Positions 1-5,997 are shown, counted from the first letter of the stretch. The stretch is 8,222 bases of DNA from an uncultured Pirellulales bacterium (GCA_947258835.1 CAMYJY010000085.1:1-8222); one strand, 5' to 3'. The notes: generated from the letters alone by a model not told the origin. Translations and numbers: made by a program.

Positions 1-1699
1 CGCCCGGCAGGTGGGCGCTGTGGACGGGCACCACCCCATCGGCCGGCGAGCCATCTCGCATCGGCTTGCCGGTGCCGAGTATGGAGTGCAGGCGCACCGC
101 CGGCGAATAACCGAGACGCGCGGTCGCCTGCAACAGGGGGCTGCCGGGCTCGAGCAAATCGATGCTGGTGGGAAACCGAGCGCGCAGATCTTCCCTAAAA
201 ATTCCCGGATTGTCTCGTCTCAACTGCTGGTGCACGGCCTCGGATTCCAGAGCCGGTTTGACCAGCGCCGCCCCCAACCTGCCGACCGGACGCCGAGCCC
301 AGGCGGACCCCGCATGCGGCGTCCCAATATAGATCACGCGCGTGACGTCGGGGGAAGGTTGAAAAAAGAAACTCTCCCGCAAGTGCCGGCGAGTTTCCTG
401 GTTCGTGCTCACGCTCTGGAATGGTTGCGTAAAACCCGCCTGCCAGAGATGATGCTCGCTGCCAGTCACCTGCAACTTAGCAACCAAGCCTCCCATGCTA
501 TGGCCGACCAGCACGATCCCGGAGAGAGCCGGATCGTGCCGCTGCGGATCATAACGCTGGCGCAGCTGGCGCAGGTGGCGACGCAAGACGGCGGCACTGG
601 TTAAAAACGGTTCGCCGGTGTCGTATTGATATCCCCACCACTGGCAGCGCTTGTTTAAGTCGGCATGACTGCGGAGCTCATTGACCAGTTCCGCCCAGGT
701 GACCGGATCGCTGAGGAGTCCGTGCACGAAGACCACGGGAATTTTACCCGGCTGAAACGGCTCGATCATGAACAAACCGTCACCAGCACCCGTAGCGCCT
801 GGCTGGAGAAAGTTGTTGAGCCACGGCCTTTTTTCGCCCACGCTGGCATAGGCAAAATGTGCGGAGAGGTCACGTGCCAGGGGGGCCGAGCACGTGCCGA
901 CCGCCACGGTTGAGACCCGCAGAGGATCATACAACTCGAGTTGGTAGCCACCACTCGCTGGATCCACGCGGACCAGGGCCGTAGCCGCAAAGGACTGTTT
1001 TGGGCGCGTAAAAGGCTGAGGATCAAAAACGTTGCGGGTAACGACCAGGGGCACCCCCAGTCCGTGGTAGCGAATTTTGCGAGACAGCTCCGGGGTCGAG
1101 TAGTCGCCCACGGGTTCCAGGCGCTGGAACTGATTGGGCATCCAATCAAATCCCTGGTACGCCGTCGGCACGATCGTAGTGCCCTCGGCGGTGGCCACGA
1201 CAAGTCCGCGGTGGGGATCCCATTGGCCAAAGCGTTGGCCTGTGAGAATCACCTTGGCCACCGACGAGCGATAGAGGGTCAGCGCGCGGGTCGAGGATTT
1301 TCCGGCGGAAGTCAACTCCTGCTCCAGTGCCGCCCACGCCTGACCAGCCGTTTTTAAATACCAGGCGACGCAATCGGCACAGCCTTTGGATTCCAAGTCG
1401 ACGGCGGCCACATAGCTGTCTTCGGCCCCGACAAGTCGCAAGTTCCCAATCGCATCGGCGTTGGGTGCTGTGAACGAGAGCGGCTGCCACTGCGTGCGAC
1501 TGCGGGTGAGAGAGCAACCGACCAAGGCCAGCGCGCAGCAGAACAGCGCTAGGACAACAGGACCTGGCCGCACTGGGGAACCGCCCGGCTGGGAGGGTGC
1601 TGCCCGCTGCCGCCGGATGCGCCACGGCAGGTACGGGCCGGAGATATTTTCCGCCTGCAGCGCACGCAGAGACCGGAGGTAGATAAAGATGGCATTCAC
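1..1699 (-). CDS. Alpha/beta hydrolase (lipase/esterase-like) lipoprotein, C-terminus cut by the window edge
   Basis: One uninterrupted frame of 566 codons runs to the left edge. The C-terminal third has the marks of a serine alpha/beta hydrolase: the strand-turn VFVHGL (His326), the nucleophile elbow GHSMGG (Ser401), IGTPHAGS (459-466) and the acid-loop signature DGVVP (Asp554, probable catalytic acid). The expected catalytic His lies past the edge. VVLALFCCALALVGC ends in a lipobox (Cys62), so an envelope-anchored lipoprotein is likely. Residues 63-320 form a region I do not recognise, with a CADC motif at 107-110. The start is uncertain. GTG at 1699 is the first start codon after an in-frame stop, but it gives a long 46-residue n-region and sits 14 nt from an AAGGAGG. 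GTG at 1573 would give a standard 20-residue signal peptide but has no clear ribosome site. It lies 185 bp after the SecA-like gene, probably as its own unit. Substrate unknown; a lipase, esterase or thioesterase of the PGAP1/lipase-like group is plausible. Confidence 0.85.
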   Translation of the reverse strand, partial: MNAIFIYLRSLRALQAENISGPYLPWRIRRQRAAPSQPGGSPVRPGPVVLALFCCALALVGCSLTRSRTQWQPLSFTAPNADAIGNLRLVGAEDSYVAAVDLESKGCADCVAWYLKTAGQAWAALEQELTSAGKSSTRALTLYRSSVAKVILTGQRFGQWDPHRGLVVATAEGTTIVPTAYQGFDWMPNQFQRLEPVGDYSTPELSRKIRYHGLGVPLVVTRNVFDPQPFTRPKQSFAATALVRVDPASGGYQLELYDPLRVSTVAVGTCSAPLARDLSAHFAYASVGEKRPWLNNFLQPGATGAGDGLFMIEPFQPGKIPVVFVHGLLSDPVTWAELVNELRSHADLNKRCQWWGYQYDTGEPFLTSAAVLRRHLRQLRQRYDPQRHDPALSGIVLVGHSMGGLVAKLQVTGSEHHLWQAGFTQPFQSVSTNQETRRHLRESFFFQPSPDVTRVIYIGTPHAGSAWARRPVGRLGAALVKPALESEAVHQQLRRDNPGIFREDLRARFPTSIDLLEPGSPLLQATARLGYSPAVRLHSILGTGKPMRDGSPADGVVPVHSAHLPG

Positions 1700-1884
1700 G
1701 GCAGTGAACCGTTCCTCCTTGAGGGCAAGAGTGCCTCCAACTCATTTGGAGTCACACTGCAGTGTACCACCCTCTGGGCAAGAAAATTTATCTAGCTGGC
1801 CTGACGCCTGGACAGGTCCTGCAGAAAAAATCAGTTGCCCGCGCTAGAAACCGAGTAATCAGAAAATTTTAACGCGCATCTGCC
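1700..1884 (-). other. Intergenic spacer between SecA-like gene and hydrolase
   Basis: This 185-bp spacer is AT-richer than its surroundings. It holds the Shine-Dalgarno above and a perfect 12-bp palindrome, ACACTGCAGTGT, at 1754-1765, about 55 bp upstream of the hydrolase start. I found no convincing hairpin with a T-run for the upstream gene and no promoter with good boxes at normal spacing. The spacer does not continue the missing SecA C-terminal domains: after the TAA at 1885-1887 nothing resembling the helical wing appears. Confidence 0.5.
1714..1720 (-). promoter_or_regulatory. Shine-Dalgarno AAGGAGG ahead of the hydrolase
   Basis: A near-perfect AAGGAGG on the minus strand, 14 nt ahead of the GTG at 1699. 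The spacing is longer than usual. No ATG, GTG or TTG in the hydrolase frame lies closer, so the site supports the upstream GTG but leaves the start open. Confidence 0.5.
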
Positions 1885-3837
1885 TTACCCTGCCGTATCC
1901 AGATATGGATCCTGCCCCATTTGGCGCTGGATTTTTTGGCGTTCTTTTTCGTGATAGAGGAGAATCTTCCGATTGCGGAAGTGGCGGCGTTCCACCCGCC
2001 GCTGGGCCCGCTGAAACAACCGCTCCAGCCCCCGCAGGGGGCCGGCGGCTTGCTGGCCTCGCCGCTGGAGCCGTTCCGCTTTCTGAGGGCCGTACCCCAG
2101 CAAGAGAATTTCGTCGTCCAGCGCCAAAAACTGACGGTAAGAGCCCGGATCGCCTTGGCGGCCGCAGCGCCCAATCAGCTGGCGGTCAATCCGCTGGGCC
2201 TCGTGCAACTCGGTGCAAATTACGTGCAAACCTCCGAGGTCGACCACGCCTTCCCCCAGCTTGATATCGGTACCCCGTCCGGCCATGTTGGTGGCCACGG
2301 TGATTTTACCCGGTTCGCCCGCGCGCTGCACAATTTCCGCTTCCTGGGCTACATGGCGGGCATTGAGAATCACCGGCTGCATGCCCCGCGCGCTGAGCAG
2401 CTCCGCCAGGTGTTCGCTTTTGTCAATCGAGCGGGTACCAATCAGTATGGGACGCTGTTGTTGGTGCTGCTGGTAGGCGTCTTCCACCACGGCCGCCCAT
2501 TTTTGCTCGGCCGTGCCGTAGATTTGGGTGGGCAACTGCCGACGGATGGGAGGCCGGTTGGTAGGAATCGATGCCACGTGGACCTGGTAGATTTTTTTCA
2601 GCTCGCCGCGGCTGGTAGCGGCAGTACCGGTCATCCCCGCCAACCGCTCGTACCGCAGAAAGAGATCTTGAATTGTAATCTGCGCCGCCTGGTTGGTGGC
2701 AAAGGTGATTTCCACACCTTCCTGCGCCTCCACGGCTTGATGAATTCCGGACCGCCATTTTCGCCCTTCGGCCAAACGGCCCGTGAATTCGTCCACGATG
2801 ACGATTTCACCATCCCGCACCACGTAGTGCCGATCCAAAAACATTTCGCGGCCCACCTTGATGGCCCGCTGGGCGTACTCGTAAATCGTGGACAGCGGCA
2901 GGCGATCCATGGCGCTCGGTTTGGGTTGGGCCCGTACCTTCTGCCGGCCCGCCAACGTCAGCTCCACGGTGCGGTCGTCATGATCGTAATCGTAGTCATC
3001 ATGCTCGACAAACAGATCGCGTACCTGAGCCGCCCACCGATAGGCTTCCACAGCGATCTCTTCGTCTTCCCCGGGCAAGGCGCTGATGATCAGGGGCGTG
3101 CCCGCCTCGTCGATCAAGATGCTATCCGCCTCGTCCACGAGCATAAAATGCAACCCCCGCTGCACGGGCTGCTCGGCGCCACCTTGCCCCGTCACGCCCA
3201 GCATCTGACCAAACAAATCTTGCTGGCCTTCACGGATGCTGCGACCTAGCAGGCGATCACGTAAAAAATCAAACCCCATTTCATTGGCCGTGCCATAGGT
3301 GATGTCCGCGGCATAGGCCTCGCGCCGTTCGGGTTGCGGCTGCTGGGCTTGGATCACGCCCACGCGCATCCCCAAAGCGGCATACAGCGGCCCCATCCAC
3401 TCGGCATCACGACGGGCCAGATAATCATTGACCGTTGCCAAGTGGGCCCCCTTGCCTTCGAGGGCGGCCAAGTAGAGGGGCAACGTAGCGGCCAGCGTTT
3501 TGCCTTCTCCGGTTTGCATTTCGACAATCGAACGATGATGCATGGCCGCACCACCCAACAATTGCACGTCAAAATGCCGCATGTCGAGTGTCCGGCGACC
3601 GGCCTCACGCACCAGCGCAAAGGCCTCCACCAGCAGTTTTTCCAGCGGTTCACCACTCGACGAACGATAGCGCAAACCCAAGCTGGTCTTGCGCAATTCG
3701 TAATCATTCAGCCGCTGCAGATCCGCTTCGAGGGCAGCGATTTTGGGGACATAGCCCGCGCAGCGGGCCAATAAGTCACCTGCGGCCGCTCGCACACGAC
3801 CGACGGGGCCGGAACCAGTCAGAAAGCGTTGAGTCAT
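1885..3837 (-). CDS. Shortened SecA-like preprotein translocase ATPase
   Basis: A 650-residue SecA paralogue. NBD1 carries Walker A MQTGEGKT (107-114), TVNDYLARRDAEWMGPLY (135-152) and Walker B DEADSILIDEA (235-245). NBD2 carries VDEFTGR (348-354), GMTGTA (401-406), TNMAGRGTDIKLGEG (516-530) and motif VI QLIGRCGRQGDPGS (553-566), where family members usually have GRSGRQGDPGS. The region between DEAD and VDEFTGR, which holds the preprotein-binding domain, is about 65 residues shorter than in E. coli SecA and contains an Asp/Tyr-rich loop (280-288). A roughly 20-residue insertion precedes Walker B (about 200-228). After NBD2 only the first scaffold helix remains (about 605-640), so the helical wing, two-helix finger and zinc-binding tail are absent. 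Classical SecA is about 830-930 residues. Its ATG overlaps the lipoprotein stop as ATGA and lacks a strong ribosome site, which suggests translational coupling. It is probably an accessory SecA (SecA2-like) or a dedicated motor, not the housekeeping secA. The role is inferred. Confidence 0.93.
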   Translation of the reverse strand: MTQRFLTGSGPVGRVRAAAGDLLARCAGYVPKIAALEADLQRLNDYELRKTSLGLRYRSSSGEPLEKLLVEAFALVREAGRRTLDMRHFDVQLLGGAAMHHRSIVEMQTGEGKTLAATLPLYLAALEGKGAHLATVNDYLARRDAEWMGPLYAALGMRVGVIQAQQPQPERREAYAADITYGTANEMGFDFLRDRLLGRSIREGQQDLFGQMLGVTGQGGAEQPVQRGLHFMLVDEADSILIDEAGTPLIISALPGEDEEIAVEAYRWAAQVRDLFVEHDDYDYDHDDRTVELTLAGRQKVRAQPKPSAMDRLPLSTIYEYAQRAIKVGREMFLDRHYVVRDGEIVIVDEFTGRLAEGRKWRSGIHQAVEAQEGVEITFATNQAAQITIQDLFLRYERLAGMTGTAATSRGELKKIYQVHVASIPTNRPPIRRQLPTQIYGTAEQKWAAVVEDAYQQHQQQRPILIGTRSIDKSEHLAELLSARGMQPVILNARHVAQEAEIVQRAGEPGKITVATNMAGRGTDIKLGEGVVDLGGLHVICTELHEAQRIDRQLIGRCGRQGDPGSYRQFLALDDEILLLGYGPQKAERLQRRGQQAAGPLRGLERLFQRAQRRVERRHFRNRKILLYHEKERQKIQRQMGQDPYLDTAG

Positions 3838-4802
3838 AGCTGTTGCCGCTGCACAACCGACACACTGTACACTGCCGGCCCACCAGCTCCCTGCGTTTGC
3901 AATTGCCCGCGGAGCTGGACATGCTCGCCGGGGCTCAGGCCGACCAGCACGTGGGGATTCGCAATCACAACTTGGCCCCCGAGTGCATCAAGACCTTGAC
4001 CTGTTGCAATATACCGCAAGCGCCACTGTCCGGTAGGGGCGGCATAGGCCAATTGGCCGCGAAGCCACTGGTAATTCATCTCGTAACCAAATCGGCCCGG
4101 ATCCTCAGAGGATGCTGGACTGCTGAACATGGCGGAACTGTTGGGGGAGCGGGTCCGACTGCTCCCCTGCGGCCGAAAGCCATCCACGGATGACGCCCGA
4201 CTGCCGGGCCCACTTGGGACGGCCCGCAACTGCACCGGCCGCTGCGGTGCTGGATACCCCGTTTGCTGCTCCGGAAAAACTGAGCCTGAGGTACCCACCG
4301 CACCCACCTGAATAGCGGTGGGCTCTGACCAGTTGGCGGCTGGGGCCGCGGCGGTCACGGGAGACGGCTGCCGGGGTTGTGGCGCTTGATTGAGGGGCAC
4401 GGGGGTAAAACGCAAGTGCTGGGCATCATTTTGCACCTGCACGGGTTGCTCCCCGACATCGACGATGGGCCCGGCTGGCAACTCAGCCTGGACGGGCCGC
4501 ACGGAAGACGTGGGGCTGGCGGCCGAGACCGGCGGCGCGGTATTCCAACCGCCTGGCGGAACCACGGGGGCATTTTGCGGGGGATAGGACGGCACCGGAC
4601 CTGGTGGCATCACCGCCGGGCTGTTGGGCACGGGATCGCCCGGATAATAGGGCTGTGCGGTCCCCGGTACGAGGGTCCGCGTCGCTGGCGGTGGCACGCG
4701 GTCAGCGGCCAAGAAGGGATTGGTCAGCGTCGCGTTTTGCGATTGACATCCCCCCACCACCATGGCCAGGCACAGAGCCCATATGCAACGCGTACACCGC
4801 AT
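3834..4802 (-). CDS. Proline-rich lipoprotein with conserved-looking C-terminal domain
   Basis: A 322-residue protein starting at ATG 4802. The N-terminus MRCTRCIWALCLAMVVGGC is a lipoprotein signal peptide ending in a lipobox (Cys19). Residues of about 35-235 are low-complexity and rich in Pro, Gln, Ser and Ala, as expected for an extended wall- or periplasm-spanning linker. From about 238 to the end comes a compact domain: FGYEMNYQWLRGQL, then GQWRLRYIATG, GGQVVIANPHVL, GEHVQLRGQL and VYSVSVV. The alternating strands resemble a small beta-barrel (OB-like), and I recall similar 'YxWLRGxL...WxLRYI' tails in planctomycete lipoproteins, without knowing a function. A GTG at 4823 is also in frame but would add seven residues before the signal peptide; ATG 4802 has AGGAAG six bases upstream. 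The gene is the first of a probable operon, its TGA overlapping the ATG of the SecA-like gene. It could be a partner, anchor or substrate of that ATPase, which is inference. Confidence 0.85.
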   Translation of the reverse strand: MRCTRCIWALCLAMVVGGCQSQNATLTNPFLAADRVPPPATRTLVPGTAQPYYPGDPVPNSPAVMPPGPVPSYPPQNAPVVPPGGWNTAPPVSAASPTSSVRPVQAELPAGPIVDVGEQPVQVQNDAQHLRFTPVPLNQAPQPRQPSPVTAAAPAANWSEPTAIQVGAVGTSGSVFPEQQTGYPAPQRPVQLRAVPSGPGSRASSVDGFRPQGSSRTRSPNSSAMFSSPASSEDPGRFGYEMNYQWLRGQLAYAAPTGQWRLRYIATGQGLDALGGQVVIANPHVLVGLSPGEHVQLRGQLQTQGAGGPAVYSVSVVQRQQL

Positions 4803-4808
4803 CGGCAG

Positions 4809-4816
4809 CTTCCTTT
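4809..4816 (-). promoter_or_regulatory. Shine-Dalgarno that fixes the lipoprotein start at 4802
   Basis: AAAGGAAG on the minus strand ends six bases before ATG 4802. It lies inside the reading frame opened by the upstream GTG 4823, so it favours ATG 4802 as the true start and leaves a normal-length lipoprotein signal peptide. Confidence 0.65.
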
Positions 4817-4871
4817 CCGCCACGAAAACTAGAATCGCACATCAAACAGGCGGGAATGCAGGACCGGATTT

Positions 4872-4950
4872 TTGGCAGGTGCAGAGCCACGGGGGCACGA
4901 ACCCCTGGGGTGGCTGCCAACCTGGCCAGTGCGTTCCTGCACCCAGCAGG
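4872..4950 (-). promoter_or_regulatory. Structured 5' leader of the lipoprotein/SecA-like operon
   Basis: Read on the minus strand, the region holds two stem-loops. The first is CCTGC(TGGGT)GCAGG (4950-4936). The second is a long bulged hairpin: TTGGCA/TGCCAA (4920-4915 with 4877-4872), stacked on GCCAC/GTGGC (4914-4910 with 4890-4886), capped by GGGG/CCCC (4905-4902 with 4895-4892). The seven-base bulge of the second hairpin, CTGCACC (4884-4878), is exactly complementary to GGTGCAG (4943-4937) in the first hairpin, so a pseudoknot or an alternative fold is possible. No T-run follows, so it is not a plain terminator. It does not match any riboswitch class I can recall. It sits between the predicted promoter and the ribosome site. 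Confidence 0.4.
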
Positions 4951-4955
4951 TGAGA

Positions 4956-4983
4956 ATCATAGCGAACCGCGAGGTCGTGTCTA
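4956..4983 (-). promoter_or_regulatory. Candidate sigma70-type promoter for the lipoprotein/SecA-like operon
   Basis: On the minus strand, TAGACA (4983-4978, five of six to TTGACA) is followed by a 16-bp spacer and TATGAT (4961-4956, five of six to TATAAT). The predicted transcription start is near 4949, giving a leader of about 147 nt before ATG 4802 that contains the stem-loops at 4950-4872. The match is by eye; planctomycete promoter rules are poorly fixed. Confidence 0.45.
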
Positions 4984-5331
4984 GGCCGAATGGTAGCTGG
5001 GGCGGGGGGGCAGCCCTCCTTTCGACCTGCCTAGAGGCACACAGTTTTTATCAAAATGAGATTGTTATGGATGGGAACCACGACGAAACAACGCGACGAC
5101 GGGCTTTGTTTTGTTGGTAATGGCTGTGTGCTAGTAGGAGCCGTGGGTGGCATCGGTTGGCGACAGCCTACCGATGTGACGCAGTCACAAGAGGTTCCAC
5201 AACATCTGAGAGCCAATTCCAAAACCTCACTGGAGGTATCCGGCGGTCGGAAAAGATGACAGCAGCCGCGTGTCGCCAGCAACGACCAGCTAGCAGAAGG
5301 CCGTGGCGGCGATGGACTTTTGGAGTCATCT
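4984..5331. other. Non-coding stretch with stem-loops, no gene seen
   Basis: No frame here looks like protein: the possible reading frames are short, start at weak codons or lack a ribosome site, and have compositions unlike the neighbours. The notable content is the hairpin cluster at 5151-5189. A G-run (ggcggggggg) lies near 5001-5010. I found no tRNA, rRNA, SRP RNA or tmRNA signature. Confidence 0.5.
5151..5189. repeat. Two overlapping inverted repeats (stem-loop cluster)
   Basis: CATCGGT-t-GGC-gaca-GCC-t-ACCGATG (5151-5176) is a ten-pair stem with one T/T mismatch and a four-base loop. Overlapping it by two bases, TGTGAC-GCA-GTCACA (5175-5189) is a perfect six-pair inverted repeat. The second recalls a CRP/FNR-family half-site pair TGTGA...TCACA, but the gap is five bases, not six. 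GGCTGT (5122-5127) can also pair with ACAGCC (5163-5168). No T-run follows on either strand, so an operator, a cruciform or part of an unannotated small RNA are all possible. It lies about 200 bp upstream of the predicted operon promoter. Confidence 0.45.
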
Positions 5332-5398
5332 CGTCATTCCCGCCACCTCTCCTACGTCATTCCCGCCACTCTCCAACGTCATTCCCGCCACTCTCCAA
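5332..5398. repeat. Three tandem degenerate half-copies of the ATTCCCGC repeat
   Basis: Units are 5332-5354 (23 bp, CGTCATTCCCGCCACCTCTCCTA in two pieces: CGTCATTCCCGCC then ACCTCTCCTA), 5355-5376 and 5377-5398. The last two are identical 22-mers beginning CGTCATTCCCGCC and ending ACTCTCCAA. They directly abut the complete palindromic element, sharing its left end CGTCATTCCCGC, but lack the complementary right half. There are no spacers, so this is not a CRISPR array. Duplication of the element's left end by slippage is the simplest explanation. Confidence 0.85.
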
Positions 5399-5399
5399 C

Positions 5400-5469
5400 G
5401 TCATTCCCGCGGAGGCGGGAATCTAGACCACCTGGGCCGCTACTGGATTCCCGCCTGCGCGGGAATGAC
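5400..5469. repeat. Palindromic ATTCCCGC-type interspersed repeat (inverted pair)
   Basis: Left arm 5400-5426 (GTCATTCCCGCGGAGGCGGGAATC...) and right arm 5443-5469 are inverted copies matching at 25 of 27 positions, separated by 16 bp. Each arm is itself a small palindrome (ATTCCCGC/GCGGGAAT). The sequence belongs to the widespread GTCATTCCCGCGnAnGCGGGAATCCAG class of bacterial interspersed elements (the Neisseria dRS3 repeat is similar). The right arm is read as the last codons of the adjacent secreted-protein gene, and that gene's TAG (5442-5440) falls in the loop. In the mRNA it could form a strong 3' hairpin that blocks decay or ends transcription, although no T-run follows. Confidence 0.88.
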
Positions 5470-5946
5470 TGGCCCCCCAATACTGCCCACAAAATCGTTA
5501 CCAGCGTTGGGTGCCACCGCGGCCAAATCTTGGGCTTCATCCACGTACGGATTGATTACCAGCAGGGGTTGCACGCCGCCGTTTTTCGCCGCGGGAGCGG
5601 CCGTGATTTGATCCCCCTGCTTGCCCGTTGCGGCAGGTTTTACGAAGGGATTGGAAATTTCCAGTGCGGCCGGCGCATCCACCAATTCCGGCGTGGCGGC
5701 ACCGGGCGGGTAGGCAAACGGACTGTAGCCATAGGTCCGCGGCACCGGGGCGCTGTAGTACACCGGTGGAAACGCGGCGTAATAAGGTACATTCTGCGCC
5801 AACACGCGATACAACCGACCCACATCCCAGGCGCCAAAACCAGCGCCCCATCCTCCCTGGCAACCATATTGAGCCTGAGCTGGACTGGCGCCGAACGTGG
5901 CACAACCTACGATCACCAAGAGCACGAGTGCGAAACGAGTGTGCAT
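5440..5946 (-). CDS. Small secreted Tyr/Pro-rich protein with repeat-derived C-terminus
   Basis: A 168-residue protein from ATG 5946. The signal peptide MHTRFALVLLVIVGCATFGA continues to SPAQA, with signal peptidase I cleavage likely before QYGCQGGWG. The mature part has a Gly/Trp-rich start (GGWGAGFGAWDVGRLYRVL), then NVPYYAAFPPVYYS and PRTYGYSPFAYPPG, a pattern I recall in small planctomycete proteins of unknown function, then a variable linker with the short motifs ISNPFV and VINPYVDE. It ends VIPAQAGIQ: these nine codons are exactly the 27-bp arm 5469-5443 of the interspersed repeat, and the stop follows at once. The native C-terminus has therefore probably been replaced or extended by repeat insertion. 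An ATG at 5988 is in frame but would put 14 polar residues before the signal peptide and sits in a hairpin loop; ATG 5946 has GAGAGG nine bases upstream. Probably an envelope structural or surface protein; function unknown. Confidence 0.8.
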   Translation of the reverse strand: MHTRFALVLLVIVGCATFGASPAQAQYGCQGGWGAGFGAWDVGRLYRVLAQNVPYYAAFPPVYYSAPVPRTYGYSPFAYPPGAATPELVDAPAALEISNPFVKPAATGKQGDQITAAPAAKNGGVQPLLVINPYVDEAQDLAAVAPNAGNDFVGSIGGPVIPAQAGIQ

Positions 5947-5955
5947 GAAAAGGTA

Positions 5956-5964
5956 CCTCTCTCT
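5956..5964 (-). promoter_or_regulatory. Shine-Dalgarno for the small secreted protein
   Basis: AGAGAGAGG on the minus strand ends nine bases before ATG 5946 and favours that start over the ATG at 5988. Confidence 0.55.
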
Positions 5965-5978
5965 AAATTGTTTGTGGC

Positions 5979-5997
5979 GGCTGCACATCCTGCAGCC
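5979..5997 (-). repeat. Perfect hairpin in the leader of the small secreted protein
   Basis: On the minus strand GGCTGCA(GGATG)TGCAGCC has seven perfect pairs and a five-base loop, 33 bp ahead of the start at 5946. No T-run follows, so a leader structure or operator is more likely than a terminator. The 120-bp gap to the M13 gene also holds a weak candidate promoter (TTGCGA 6049-6044, 17-bp spacer, TAGCCT 6026-6021). Confidence 0.4.

Noticed and set aside
1146..1745. Minus-strand frame of 199 codons over the start of the hydrolase
   Set aside because: It overlaps the hydrolase in another frame. The hydrolase frame carries the signal peptide, lipobox and GHSMGG motif, and this product is Arg/Cys-rich noise.
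1921..3249. Long open frame on the plus strand (442 codons) opposite the SecA-like gene
   Set aside because: Its antisense partner has every SecA motif. This frame is a mirror of GC-rich coding sequence with no recognisable domain and no ribosome site.
4848..4860. Isolated AGGCGGGAATGCAG resembling half of the ATTCCCGC repeat
   Set aside because: Only about ten bases match and no palindromic partner is nearby; chance resemblance is likely.
4892..4905. tRNA-like T-arm (GGGGTTCGTGCCCC on the minus strand)
   Set aside because: The loop is six bases, and no acceptor stem, D-arm or anticodon arm can be placed around it.
5031..5282. Minus-strand 83-codon frame in the spacer, starting at TTG
   Set aside because: Weak start codon, no ribosome site, Cys/Pro/Thr-rich product with no recognisable feature, and it overlaps the stem-loop cluster.
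5332..5469. Possible CRISPR array
   Set aside because: The 22-23-bp units are head-to-tail with no unique spacers and match a known palindromic repeat class.
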